A stretch of 64,000 nt of DNA from CALZBJ01 sp945619025 (GCA_945619025.1 CALZBJ010000003.1:134335-198334); one strand, 5' to 3'; counted from the first letter of the stretch, positions 9,330 to 17,616 are shown. Numbers and translations are program-made. Notes: generated from the letters alone by a model not told the origin.

Positions 9330-11168
9330 ATGAAGTTACTCGATTATTTTGAATCCCTTATTCAACCCTTTAAAAACACTGATGATGTTGCGCCTCCGAC
9401 GACGCTGTTTCAATTTTATTGGTTCTATATGCGCCAGATTAAACCGCTCTTTTTAGTGCTATTAACGGTCGGTTTTTTTGTGGCGATTTTGGAGATTGCG
9501 CTCTTTAGTTTTATTGGGCAGATCGTCGATATGATCGAGTCGGTTAGTTCCCCCTCGGAGCTTTTTAGTGAGCATAAAGGTACGCTCCTTTGGATGCTTT
9601 TTGTTATTGTGATCGCGCGTCCCTTTGTTTCGCTTTGCCATAATTTAGTAATGAATCAGGCGCTCACCACCAATTTCACTTCGATGATTCGCTGGCAACA
9701 GCACCGGTATCTGTTAAAGCAGAGCGTTAATTTCTTTCACAGCAGTTTTGCTGGGGGCATTGCCAGCCGGATTATGAATACCGGGCAATCAATCCGCAGT
9801 TCCGTGTTGATGCTCACCGATTCGATGTGGCGCGTGATTATCTATGCGGGCACGACGGTGGTGCTCTTTATGAAGCTCAATCCTTGGCTTGCGCTCCCGA
9901 TTGTGGTGTGGATTGGCGCGTACATTATGCTGATGCGTTATTTTCTACCTAAAACGCGGGAACGCTCCCATCAATCGGCGCGGGCTCGTTCGAAACTGAT
10001 GGGTTATGTGGTCGATAGTTATAGCAATATCGCAACGCTCAAACTCTTTTCTCACTCAAGCCGCGAAGAGGATCAGTCTCGCGAGGTGATGGCGCATCAA
10101 ACTCGCATGGCGCTCAATTCCACAAGACTGATTACCGGGCTTGATTTTTCGCTCACAATTTTAAACAGTCTCTTAATTGCAAGCACGGTGCTCCTCTCGC
10201 TCGTTTTGTGGAAAAATGCACTCATTACCGCCGGCGCGATCGCCTTTACCTTAAGTTTAGTGATTCGCATTAACACGATGTCCTCTTGGATTATGCGCGT
10301 GGTGAGCCATATTTTTGAAGATGTGGGCAGTGTGCAAGATGGGATTAAAGTGATGACTCATCCGCGGGAAATTATGGACTCTCCCGATGCTAAACCTCTT
10401 ATAGTGACAAATGGCGCGATCGATTTTAACCGCATCGATTTTCACTATCATGAAGGTAAACCGATCTATCAACAGCTCGATCTACACATTAAGCCGGGTG
10501 AAAAAGTGGCGCTTGTGGGGCCTTCAGGCGCGGGGAAAACGACGCTTATTAATCTTCTTTTGCGCCTTTATGATGTGAAAGCGGGAACGATTGAGATCGA
10601 TGGCATGCCAATTACTGAGGTGACGCAAGATAGTCTCCGCAGTAATATTGGGGTAGTGACGCAAGATACGGCGCTGCTGCACCGTTCGGTGCGGGATAAT
10701 CTGCTCTATGGCAATCCCGACGCGACCGATGCGATGATTGAAGCGGCGCTTAAACGCACCAAAGCCGATCAATTTGTCTATGATCTGATTGATCAACACG
10801 GCCGAACGGGGCTTGATGCACTCGTTGGGGAGAATGGGGTAAAGCTCTCAGGTGGGCAACGTCAGCGAATTGCGATCGCTCGGGTACTGCTTAAAAATGC
10901 GCCCATTTTGATCTTAGATGAAGCCACCTCCGCGCTTGATTCTGAGTCGGAAGCGGTGATTCAAGAGCATCTTGAAACGTTGATGGAAGGGAAGACCGTG
11001 ATCGCGATTGCGCACCGATTATCCACCATTGCTAAGATGGATCGCCTTGTAGTGATCGATCATGGCAAGGTGGTTGAAACCGGCACGCATGATGAATTGA
11101 TTGACGCGAAAGGGCTTTATGAATCGCTCTGGAGCCTACAGATGATGGGGCGTCGCCGGGATTCATAG
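9330..11168 (+). CDS. ABC exporter, fused permease and ATPase
   Basis: A 612-residue half-transporter: six membrane helices (about residues 30-330) followed by a nucleotide-binding domain with Walker A GPSGAGKTT near 396, signature LSGGQRQR near 506, Walker B ILILDEATSALD near 526 and the switch His in IAHRLST. This is the MsbA/multidrug/siderophore exporter class. A likely Fur box upstream suggests it exports a siderophore or handles heme or iron-linked compounds; the substrate cannot be read from sequence. No good Shine-Dalgarno precedes the ATG, so the exact start is less sure. It stands alone, convergent with the YeiH-type gene only three bases away. Confidence 0.93.
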   Translation: MKLLDYFESLIQPFKNTDDVAPPTTLFQFYWFYMRQIKPLFLVLLTVGFFVAILEIALFSFIGQIVDMIESVSSPSELFSEHKGTLLWMLFVIVIARPFVSLCHNLVMNQALTTNFTSMIRWQQHRYLLKQSVNFFHSSFAGGIASRIMNTGQSIRSSVLMLTDSMWRVIIYAGTTVVLFMKLNPWLALPIVVWIGAYIMLMRYFLPKTRERSHQSARARSKLMGYVVDSYSNIATLKLFSHSSREEDQSREVMAHQTRMALNSTRLITGLDFSLTILNSLLIASTVLLSLVLWKNALITAGAIAFTLSLVIRINTMSSWIMRVVSHIFEDVGSVQDGIKVMTHPREIMDSPDAKPLIVTNGAIDFNRIDFHYHEGKPIYQQLDLHIKPGEKVALVGPSGAGKTTLINLLLRLYDVKAGTIEIDGMPITEVTQDSLRSNIGVVTQDTALLHRSVRDNLLYGNPDATDAMIEAALKRTKADQFVYDLIDQHGRTGLDALVGENGVKLSGGQRQRIAIARVLLKNAPILILDEATSALDSESEAVIQEHLETLMEGKTVIAIAHRLSTIAKMDRLVVIDHGKVVETGTHDELIDAKGLYESLWSLQMMGRRRDS

Positions 11169-11171
11169 CCG

Positions 11172-12194
11172 TTAAAGCGGATCAAATAGAACGCCCACTA
11201 AAATTACTGCGGAGGAAATTTGTACAATCGTCAGTAAAAGCGCATAGATGGAAAAGGCTTTGCCACTTGATTTAAGTGCGCCGAAATTGAGGCGAAGCCC
11301 GATCGCCGCTAGAGCGGTAATCTCAAACCAACCACTCACAATCCCGATGGGGTGGCGCAACGCTTCCGGCACAATGTGCAGGCTGCTTAAAATACACATC
11401 ACTAAAAATCCATAGACATACCATGGAATGATCGATTTTTTCCGCGCGGGTTTTTGCGTATTCTCAGTTTGATTGACGTTGTTATCAGGATTGTTTTTCA
11501 CGATTTGGCTAAAAATAAGCACTACCGCCACAATAAAGACCACGCGGATAATTTTAAAGATGATCGCCTGCTCACTCACATCGCTATTGACCATGCTCGC
11601 GGACGCGACTACTTGGCCCACCGATTGCAGCGTCCCACCAATCAGTGCGGAGGTATGAAGTGTATCGTGTTGATAGAGAAAATAGCCTAAGATCGGCATC
11701 ACAAACATCAATACCGTCCCCATGAGATTGACGATGGTAATCACAAGACCACGCTCTTCACTCGTCGCGCCAATCACAGGCGCCGTTGCTGCAATGGCCG
11801 AAGAACCGCACACCGCATTTCCAGAAGCCATCATCAGCGAAATCGACTGGTTAAACCGGAGGCGCTTACCGATATAATAGGCGGCGATCAGGGTAATGCT
11901 CATTTGAATCATAATGAAAAGTAGCCCTGAGATTCCGAGTTTAAAGATCGTGTTAAAGGTGATGAGGCCGCCGAGTAACACGATCGAATATTCAAGCAGA
12001 CGGCTCTCTGAAAAGCGCGTTCCCTTTCCCCAAATCGATTGTTTTAAAAACGTATTGCCAAGGAAAATTCCTAAAAAAATCGCGATTGCGGGCGCGCCTA
12101 AATAGGGAATAAAGAGCGCGAATCCTTTGGCTAAAAGGGCGACACTGAGCGCGAGCACAATGCCGGGAATGTATAAAATGAGCGTCTGCAGCAT
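11172..12194 (-). CDS. YeiH/YadS-type putative sulfate exporter family protein
   Basis: A 340-residue polytopic membrane protein of the conserved YeiH family ('putative sulfate exporter'), with about ten membrane helices. Family blocks are APAIAIFLGIFLGN, MASGNAVCGSSAIAATAPVIGA, HTSALIGGTLQSVGQVVASASM and a C-terminal EITALAAIGLRLNFGALKSSG. Transport of sulfate or sulfonate-derived ions has been proposed for relatives but is not proven for most. It follows the DUF2798 gene by seven bases, with AGGGG before the ATG, so the two are one transcript. Confidence 0.9.
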   Translation of the reverse strand: MLQTLILYIPGIVLALSVALLAKGFALFIPYLGAPAIAIFLGIFLGNTFLKQSIWGKGTRFSESRLLEYSIVLLGGLITFNTIFKLGISGLLFIMIQMSITLIAAYYIGKRLRFNQSISLMMASGNAVCGSSAIAATAPVIGATSEERGLVITIVNLMGTVLMFVMPILGYFLYQHDTLHTSALIGGTLQSVGQVVASASMVNSDVSEQAIIFKIIRVVFIVAVVLIFSQIVKNNPDNNVNQTENTQKPARKKSIIPWYVYGFLVMCILSSLHIVPEALRHPIGIVSGWFEITALAAIGLRLNFGALKSSGKAFSIYALLLTIVQISSAVILVGVLFDPL

Positions 12195-12201
12195 GAGGAA
12201 T

Positions 12202-12471
12202 TTACCCCTCGTTAGTTGAATAGAGTTTATTAAGCGTTAGGTTGGTGAGTTTGCCGATATAGGGCACCACAAAGAGAGAAATCGGGAGCGCGATCATGTA
12301 AGAAACGGGGAAGGCGCGCTTCCACCAAGCGGCGAAAAACGCACTGGAAAAGCCGTTTTGCAGCACCTCAAAATTCATAAAGGTGACAACGCCAGACATG
12401 CAAAATGACATAATAAGCGACATATAGAGTGCAAAAATAACGTTACGGACAAAGACTCGTCTATGTTTCAT
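12202..12471 (-). CDS. DUF2798 small membrane protein
   Basis: An 89-residue protein with two membrane segments, near residues 10-32 (FALYMSLIMSFCMSGVVTFM) and 50-72 (FPVSYMIALPISLFVVPYIG). The pattern, with a Met/Ser-rich first helix, WWKRAFPVSYMIALPIS and a final P-x-I-G-K-L-T, is that of DUF2798, a two-helix family of unknown function. It is the first gene of a two-gene unit with the YeiH-type transporter, which suggests an accessory role in that transport system. Confidence 0.75.
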   Translation of the reverse strand: MKHRRVFVRNVIFALYMSLIMSFCMSGVVTFMNFEVLQNGFSSAFFAAWWKRAFPVSYMIALPISLFVVPYIGKLTNLTLNKLYSTNEG

Positions 12472-12615
12472 GAACGGGGAGACTCCTCGGGATAAAACAG
12501 GTTAAATATGGGAAATGAGAGAATAATTGTAGCAAAGGACGGGGGATATCGCGGGATCTATTTGTTAAAAAGTGTGAAGTGATTTTGAGTAAAACGCTCG
12601 GTTTCTTGCCGGCAC

Positions 12616-12654
12616 ATAAAAAACCACTGCAAATCATTAAGATCGGCAGTGGCG
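12616..12654 (-). terminator. Terminator after the quinone oxidoreductase gene
   Basis: Read on the minus strand, CCACTGC and GCAGTGG pair around a 15-base loop and are followed by TTTTTTA. It lies about 70 bases after the oxidoreductase stop. Confidence 0.65.
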
Positions 12655-12725
12655 TTTATAAGTAAGATCTTCGTAAGATTCGGTTAAGTAAAATTCATTA
12701 ATCGAATCGTGTTAATCGTGGCACA

Positions 12726-13706
12726 TTAATTCGGCGAAACTTCTAAAATAATTTTACCGATATGTTTGCTCGACTCCATCAGCTCGTGCGCTTCTTTGGC
12801 TTGAGCGAGAGGGAAGACTTGATAGATCACAGGTTTGAAATGCCCCGCTTCAATAAGCGGAAGCGCCTTTTCAACCACGCGTGCAGTGAGGGCTGCTTTA
12901 AACTCAAATTCCCGCGCGCGAAGCGTGCTACCGGTGATTTTAATGCGGCGTTGCATCATTTTAAGAAGATTTAATTCAACTTTCGCGCCACCCATGGAAT
13001 TGATGTAGACCATGCGTCCATCGGGATTCATCAGCTCAAAGTTTTTATTAAAATAATCGCCACCGATCATATCTAATACCACGTCGATCTTATCCTCTTT
13101 TAACACTTCAAAGAAATCATCTTCACGGTAATTGATCGCTTTTTTCGCGCCTAACTCAAGGCAGGCTTTTTGCTTTTCTTCATTACCGACAGTGACAAAG
13201 ACATTCGCGCCTAAAATCGTTGCGAGCTGAATGGCGGTGATGCCAATGCCGCTGCTACCGCCGTGAATCAGCACGTTTTCGCCTTCTTTAAGTTCACCGC
13301 GCTCGATTAAATTATTCCACACGGTAAGAAGCGTTTCCGGTAAACTTGCCGCTTCAATAAAGCTTAAGTTTTTGGGTTTCGGCATGCAGTACGCTTCGTG
13401 AATGGCGATATATTCGGCATATCCACCGCCGCCGATAAGGGCAAAGATTTCATCGCCTACACGCCATTTTGTTACCGCGCCCCCAACGGCTTCCACAACG
13501 CCCGCAACTTCAAGTCCGAGCACATCTTGCGGTTCCCCTTCGGGCGCAGGATAATAGCCTTTACGCTGAATAATATCGGGGCGATTAACGCCAGCTGCAT
13601 GGATTTTAACCAGCACTTCATGCTCGCCTGCAACGGGTTTTGCGTACTCTTTTAAGGTTAAAACGGAAGGGTCTCCAAATTCGGTCATGACGACTGCTTT
13701 CATCAT
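12726..13706 (-). CDS. NAD(P)H quinone oxidoreductase (PIG3/Qor type)
   Basis: A 326-residue zinc-free medium-chain dehydrogenase/reductase. The N-terminal catalytic domain carries HAAGVNRPDIIQRKGYYPAP, typical of quinone oxidoreductases, and the NADPH-binding fold shows VLIHGGSSGIGITAIQLA near residues 143-160. There are no zinc-binding cysteine clusters. Length and the C-terminal PVIYQVFPLAQAKEAHELMESSKHIGKI-type end (here seen as AKEAHELMESSKHIGK) match the PIG3 subgroup, which reduces quinones with NADPH in the cytosol. AAGGAG stands before the ATG. It is a monocistronic unit, divergent from pnuC. Confidence 0.92.
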   Translation of the reverse strand: MMKAVVMTEFGDPSVLTLKEYAKPVAGEHEVLVKIHAAGVNRPDIIQRKGYYPAPEGEPQDVLGLEVAGVVEAVGGAVTKWRVGDEIFALIGGGGYAEYIAIHEAYCMPKPKNLSFIEAASLPETLLTVWNNLIERGELKEGENVLIHGGSSGIGITAIQLATILGANVFVTVGNEEKQKACLELGAKKAINYREDDFFEVLKEDKIDVVLDMIGGDYFNKNFELMNPDGRMVYINSMGGAKVELNLLKMMQRRIKITGSTLRAREFEFKAALTARVVEKALPLIEAGHFKPVIYQVFPLAQAKEAHELMESSKHIGKIILEVSPN

Positions 13707-13916
13707 ATAGGCTCTCCTTTTATTATCATTTGATCGGGTGCCAGCGCGCTGATTTTAGCGGGATAACGGCCTCGCATATCGGGCGGGCACAGATGGAATT
13801 ATCATATCATCTTTTACGGCCTAAATTTTGTTCGGGCGCGGAACTTTACATTTTTTAATCATTGTGAATAATGGGCTCATAAAGGCGCGTCGATCACAGA
13901 TGAAAGAGGAAAAAGG

Positions 13917-14525
13917 ATGGCGATCATAGAGATTTTTGGGGTATTACTGGGGTTTATCTACCTCTTTTTGGAATACCGCGCCCATCAAAGCATGTGGCTC
14001 GTGAGCATGGTGATGGCACTTGTCTATATCGTCGTCTATTTTAAAACGGGGCTTTTTGCCTATATGACGATTTATGGGCTCTATTTTTGGATGAGTCTGT
14101 ATGGCGCGTACCGTTGGAAACGCCTGCAAAAAAGGGAATTAACGCCGCTTTCAGAGGATGAGATTGTGGCGGCTGAAGGGGAAAACCGGCTCTATTTTAT
14201 GCCAAAAAACTATTGGGGATGGGTGATTTTGTTTTCGATCTTGATGAGCGTTGGATTTTACTACAGCGTCGGGGCGATCTCTGGAGAAGCGCCGAATCTT
14301 CTTGATTCAATCATTGGCGGAATGAGTCTTGTCGCGATGGGGATGCTCACGCAAAAATGGGTGGAGCAGTGGATTTTGCTCATCATTGTGAACGCCATTT
14401 CGATCGTTTTATTTTGGCAAACGGCGCTCTATTACACCCTTTTATTGCATGGGGTCTATTTTATCATCTCGTTTTTTGGCTATCTGCGCTGGTGCAAAGT
14501 CGCCAAAGCGGGCGAGCCTCAGTAA
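13917..14525 (+). CDS. pnuC: PnuC-type vitamin transporter (nicotinamide riboside)
   Basis: A 202-residue inner-membrane protein with seven hydrophobic segments in the PnuC pattern: GVLLGFIYLFLEYR at the start, GLYFWMSLYGAYRWKR in the third or fourth helix, and YFIISFFGYLRW at the end. PnuC proteins move nicotinamide riboside; close relatives (PnuT, PnuX) carry thiamine or riboflavin, and the sequence alone does not exclude those. No THI-box or NadR-type neighbour is seen. AAGAGG lies before the ATG. The gene is convergent with mgsA. Confidence 0.82.
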   Translation: MAIIEIFGVLLGFIYLFLEYRAHQSMWLVSMVMALVYIVVYFKTGLFAYMTIYGLYFWMSLYGAYRWKRLQKRELTPLSEDEIVAAEGENRLYFMPKNYWGWVILFSILMSVGFYYSVGAISGEAPNLLDSIIGGMSLVAMGMLTQKWVEQWILLIIVNAISIVLFWQTALYYTLLLHGVYFIISFFGYLRWCKVAKAGEPQ

Positions 14526-14543
14526 GGTTGCTCGCTTATTTTA
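14511..14543 (+). terminator. Weak terminator at the pnuC/mgsA junction
   Basis: GCGAGC (14512-14517) and GCTCGC (14530-14535) enclose the pnuC stop codon and are followed by TTATTTTAG. The stem is short, so function is uncertain. Confidence 0.4.
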
Positions 14544-14939
14544 GTAGAGCGACTCATTTTTACAGGAGAGAATTCCGCGTAAAATAAGATTTGCCGTCGC
14601 GCTATTACAGGCGATCGGAATATTGTAGAGCGTTGAGAGGCGGATCAGCGCTTTAACGTCAACGTCGTGGGGCATCGGGGTTAAGGGGTCGGTAAAGAAG
14701 ATAAGCGCATCGAGATTTTGCTCACTAATCATCGCGCCTAATTGCTGATCGCCACCGAGCGGACCTGATTTTAAGGGCGTGAGATCAAAGTCTGGATAGG
14801 CCTCTAGAATACGTTTTCCCGTCGTTCCCGTTGCGTAGAGTTTGTGTTTTAAAAAGTAGTCATGAAAACCGCCAATCCATTCCACAAGATCCTGTTTTTT
14901 CGCATCATGAGCCACAAGGCCAATGGTGAGTCGTGTCAT
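14541..14939 (-). CDS. mgsA: Methylglyoxal synthase
   Basis: A 132-residue protein matching MgsA, which turns dihydroxyacetone phosphate into methylglyoxal and phosphate and bypasses lower glycolysis when phosphate is short. Visible: IGLVAHDAKK at the N terminus, LYATGTTGKRI (phosphate site), SGPLGGDQQLGAMI with the catalytic Asp of the GGDQQ loop, FFTDPLTPMPHDVDVKAL and IACNSATA. An in-frame extension to 15083 exists, but the ATG at 14939 has AAGGAACG upstream and begins exactly where family members begin. The gene diverges from the CRISPR array, so their promoters share the 250 bases between them. Confidence 0.95.
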   Translation of the reverse strand: MTRLTIGLVAHDAKKQDLVEWIGGFHDYFLKHKLYATGTTGKRILEAYPDFDLTPLKSGPLGGDQQLGAMISEQNLDALIFFTDPLTPMPHDVDVKALIRLSTLYNIPIACNSATANLILRGILSCKNESLY

Positions 14940-15088
14940 ATTATTTCGTTCCTTTTTTATCATTTTTAGTATTGTATCAACTTTTCGTAGCTTTTCATTT
15001 TTACGCAGTAGTGTGCGCCCTAAATATGACGGTTTTATGACGAGAATAAAGAGACGCGCCCCTAATATTTGCCGTCTTATCAATCTCG

Positions 15089-15116
15089 TTGATTTTCAAG
15101 CGATCTCTGCTACCAT
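15089..15116 (+). promoter_or_regulatory. Candidate CRISPR leader promoter
   Basis: TTGATT (15089-15094) and TACCAT (15111-15116) are 16 bases apart on the plus strand. A start near 15123 would place the boxA element about 45 bases into the transcript and the first repeat about 67 bases in. The -10 is only a 4/6 match. Confidence 0.35.
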
Positions 15117-15165
15117 TAAAAATTAGGGTTTTAATCATTCAATTCACTGAGCGACACACAAGATC

Positions 15166-15178
15166 AGCTCTTTAACAA
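15166..15178 (+). promoter_or_regulatory. boxA antitermination element in CRISPR leader
   Basis: AGCTCTTTAACAA contains the core GCTCTTTAACA of the boxA element of rRNA operons (TGCTCTTTAACA), the site for the NusB-S10 antitermination complex. It ends 11 bases before the first CRISPR repeat, in the sense orientation of the array. Similar boxA elements are known in CRISPR leaders of Salmonella and other bacteria, where they prevent Rho termination in the long untranslated array. Confidence 0.75.
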
Positions 15179-15189
15179 ATTGGACTCTA

Positions 15190-16298
15190 GTTACCCGCCG
15201 AATAGGCGGCTTAGAAATCGAGCACCTATTTCTCCTGACATGTGATTGGGTTACCCGCCGAATAGGCGGCTTAGAAAAATACAATTTGGCGATCGATAGC
15301 TCTCCATCCGTTACCCGCCGAATAGGCGGCTTAGAAACCGAGCTCTTTGCGCAAGTATGATCTTGCAGAGTTACCCGCCGAATAGGCGGCTTAGAAATGA
15401 TTGAGTGCGAAAATCTAACGTCATGCGCCGTTACCCGCCGAATAGGCGGCTTAGAAAGTACTTATCGGTGTATTTTTTGTTGAGATAATGTTACCCGCCG
15501 AATAGGCGGCTTAGAAAAATGAATCATTCAACGGTAAAGATAAAAATATGTTACCCGCCGAATAGGCGGCTTAGAAATGATCGTCAATTTGACTTGTTTT
15601 TCGGGGATAGTTACCCGCCGAATAGGCGGCTTAGAAATGTCTGTTAAAGCGTTGTCGGTCTGTATGCCTGTTACCCGCCGAATAGGCGGCTTAGAAAGCT
15701 GCGGCCTTTATAGAAAATGGCGCTTTATTGTTACCCGCCGAATAGGCGGCTTAGAAATGCCTATATTAACATGTACATTGACTTAGGTAGTTACCCGCCG
15801 AATAGGCGGCTTAGAAAAATCAAAAAATCATTTATAAAAGGTAATATTAGTTACCCGCCGAATAGGCGGCTTAGAAAAACACCGTAAGCCCCATCCCTCA
15901 TCACCTTCCGTTACCCGCCGAATAGGCGGCTTAGAAATCTAAACTTATCAAGCTCAAGCTTCGCATATCCGTTACCCGCCGAACAGGCGGCTTAGAAATC
16001 CAATGCTTCAAACGCCTTACCAACCAGCCAGTTACCCGCCGAACAGGCGGCTTAGAAATCCTCTCCAACTTCAACCTTGATGAAAGAATTGTTACCCGCC
16101 GAACAGGCGGCTTAGAAAGTATTCGTGATTAATCACCTTTTTAAAGGTATGTTACCCGCCGAACAGGCGGCTTAGAAAGATTTGGGGCTTGTTGTAATTA
16201 AAAATTAAACGTTACCCGCCGAACAGGCGGCTTAGAAACTCAACGTATTCGATTGGCTGAGATGTCGATAGTTACCCGCCGAATAGGTGGTTGGTTTA
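15190..16298 (+). CRISPR. Type I-F CRISPR array, 19 repeats and 18 spacers
   Basis: The 28-base repeat begins GTTACCCGCC, has loop GAATA and ends GGCGGCTTAGAAA, so it folds into the 5-bp CCGCC/GGCGG hairpin typical of the I-F repeat cut by Cas6f (Csy4). Repeats start at 15190 and then every 60 bases to 15910, at 15971 and every 60 to 16211, with a last degenerate copy at 16271. Spacers are 32 bases, except one of 33 (15938-15970). Repeats 14-18 carry loop GAACA; the others GAATA. Leader at the left and decayed repeat at the right give plus-strand transcription. No cas gene lies within the window. I saw no spacer matching the rest of the window by eye. Confidence 0.97.
16271..16298 (+). repeat. 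Degenerate terminal CRISPR repeat
   Basis: The first 17 bases match the consensus, then the 3' half reads GGTGGTTGGTT instead of GGCGGCTTAGA. The stem can still form with a G-U pair, but the 3' handle is lost. This marks the leader-distal, oldest end of the array. Confidence 0.9.
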
Positions 16299-16313
16299 AA
16301 ATTTTAGAGCCAT

Positions 16314-16345
16314 AAAAAAGGATGCTAAATTTGGCATCCTTTTTC
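16314..16345. terminator. Bidirectional terminator between CRISPR array and yhhQ
   Basis: AAAAAGGATGC and GCATCCTTTTT form a perfect 11-bp stem with a short AT loop and T-runs on both strands. It can end the array transcript (+) and the queF-yhhQ transcript (-). Confidence 0.88.
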
Positions 16346-16363
16346 TTTAAATGGGTTAATTGA

Positions 16364-17020
16364 TTACGCTTGATGGGGAAGTGGAACGCCTTTGAGGCGG
16401 GCGGTGACGCGGTCTAAAATCACTTTATAGAGCGGTAAAAAGAAGAGCGCGCTGATCACGACTTTAAAGGCGTAATCGACAGAGGCGACCTCAACGAGAT
16501 GCTCGGAGAGATAAGGGTCGGTGGTTTTGTAGAAAGCGATGCCAAAAAAGGCGATGGTATCCACAAGATTTCCGACGATGGCAGCCGCTGCGGGAGCGAG
16601 CCACCATTGGGGGCGTTGACGGAGTTTGTTAAAGACAAAAATATCCATAATTTGCCCGATCACATAGGCGGAAAAGCTGGCAAGCGCAATGCGTGCGACA
16701 AATAGATCAAATTTAAAAAGTCCGCCAATGCCCATCCACGCACCATCGCGAAATACGATCGAAATCGCGTAGGAAATAAGGAGTGCAGGAAGCATCGCGT
16801 AGAAGATAATTCGGCGTGCAAGCGCAGCCCCAAAGAGGCGTACCGTTAAGTCGGTGGCGAGAAAAATAAAGGGAAAAGTAAAGGCGCCCCAAGTGGAGTG
16901 AAACCCAAAGATCGAGATCGGAATCTGAACTAAAAAGTTGCTTGAGGCGATAATCGTAACATGCAAAAAAGCGAGTAAAAGCGCAATTTGCTGTTGTTTT
17001 TGTGTGACTAATGTGGGCAT
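16364..17020 (-). CDS. yhhQ: 7-cyano-7-deazaguanine/preQ transporter YhhQ
   Basis: A 218-residue inner-membrane protein of the YhhQ (VUT-1) family, reported to take up queuosine precursors preQ0 and preQ1. Strong family blocks are SSNFLVQIPISIFGFHSTWG, FPFIFLATDLTVRLFGAALA, ARRIIFYAMLPALLISY, VARIALASFSAYVIGQIMD and WWLAPAAAAIVGNLVDTIAF. An open frame continues to 17083, but the ATG at 17020 (MPTLVTQKQQQIALL) has AGAGG upstream and matches the family start. It follows queF by about 100 bases on the same strand, joining uptake of preQ intermediates with their reduction. Confidence 0.94.
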   Translation of the reverse strand: MPTLVTQKQQQIALLLAFLHVTIIASSNFLVQIPISIFGFHSTWGAFTFPFIFLATDLTVRLFGAALARRIIFYAMLPALLISYAISIVFRDGAWMGIGGLFKFDLFVARIALASFSAYVIGQIMDIFVFNKLRQRPQWWLAPAAAAIVGNLVDTIAFFGIAFYKTTDPYLSEHLVEVASVDYAFKVVISALFFLPLYKVILDRVTARLKGVPLPHQA

Positions 17021-17124
17021 GGAAAACCTCTGGTAAACGGCGTAAGAGCATGCATTAAAAACTTTTTTGCAGGCTCTAAGCATGTCGGCGTGTAAGCGGT
17101 AAAAAATGAAACGATTCAGCGTGC

Positions 17125-17610
17125 TTAGCGGTTATCGACTTTCTCGGGGTAGAGATCGTGATGCAACAGGCGCGTTTCGGCGAAGGCTTCCCACTTGGTG
17201 CCGGGTTTTCCGTAATTGATGTAAGGATCGATGGAGATACCGCCGCGTGGCGTGAATTTTCCCCAGATCTCGAGATAGCGCGGGTCCATGAGCTCCACAA
17301 GGTCAATGAGCATCTGCGTGATGCAATCTTCATGGAAACTGCCGTGATTGCGGAAGCTAAAGAGATAGAGTTTAAGCGATTTACTCTCCACCATTTTTTG
17401 GTCGGGAATGTAGCTTAGATAGATCGTGGCAAAATCCGGTTGGCCGGTCATCGGGCAGAGCGCGGTAAACTCCGGACAATTGAATTTTACAAAGGTATTT
17501 CGATCGGGATGAGAGTTCTCAAAACACTCTAAAATTGAAGGGTCGTAGGTATCTTTATAGACCGTCGCCTGGTTACCAAGTAGCGTCAGGTCTGCCATTT
17601 TTGTGCTCAT
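17125..17610 (-). CDS. queF: NADPH-dependent 7-cyano-7-deazaguanine reductase QueF
   Basis: A 161-residue enzyme of the short (unimodular) QueF class, which reduces the nitrile of preQ0 to the amine preQ1 on the way to queuosine. The catalytic cysteine stands in the family block FNCPEFTALCPMTGQPDFA, with the QueF motif region ESKSLKLYLFSFRNHGSFHED supplying the substrate-binding Glu and the catalytic Asp. The C-terminal KFTPRGGISIDPYINYG also matches. AGGA stands six bases before the ATG, inside a preQ1 riboswitch. The next gene, yhhQ, imports the same metabolites. Confidence 0.96.
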   Translation of the reverse strand: MSTKMADLTLLGNQATVYKDTYDPSILECFENSHPDRNTFVKFNCPEFTALCPMTGQPDFATIYLSYIPDQKMVESKSLKLYLFSFRNHGSFHEDCITQMLIDLVELMDPRYLEIWGKFTPRGGISIDPYINYGKPGTKWEAFAETRLLHHDLYPEKVDNR

Positions 17611-17616
17611 AAAAGT

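Noticed and set aside
14940..15083. Longer start for mgsA (180 residues)
   Set aside because: The extra 48 residues do not match the family, and a good ribosome site stands before the ATG at 14939; the extension also runs into the CRISPR leader.
15577..15786. Plus-strand open frame inside the CRISPR array
   Set aside because: It is made of repeats and spacers read through (repeated TRRIGGLE), so it is a by-product of the 60-base period, not a gene.
15190..16298. Spacers targeting genes in this window
   Set aside because: No spacer matched any other stretch of the window by eye; self-targeting could not be shown here.
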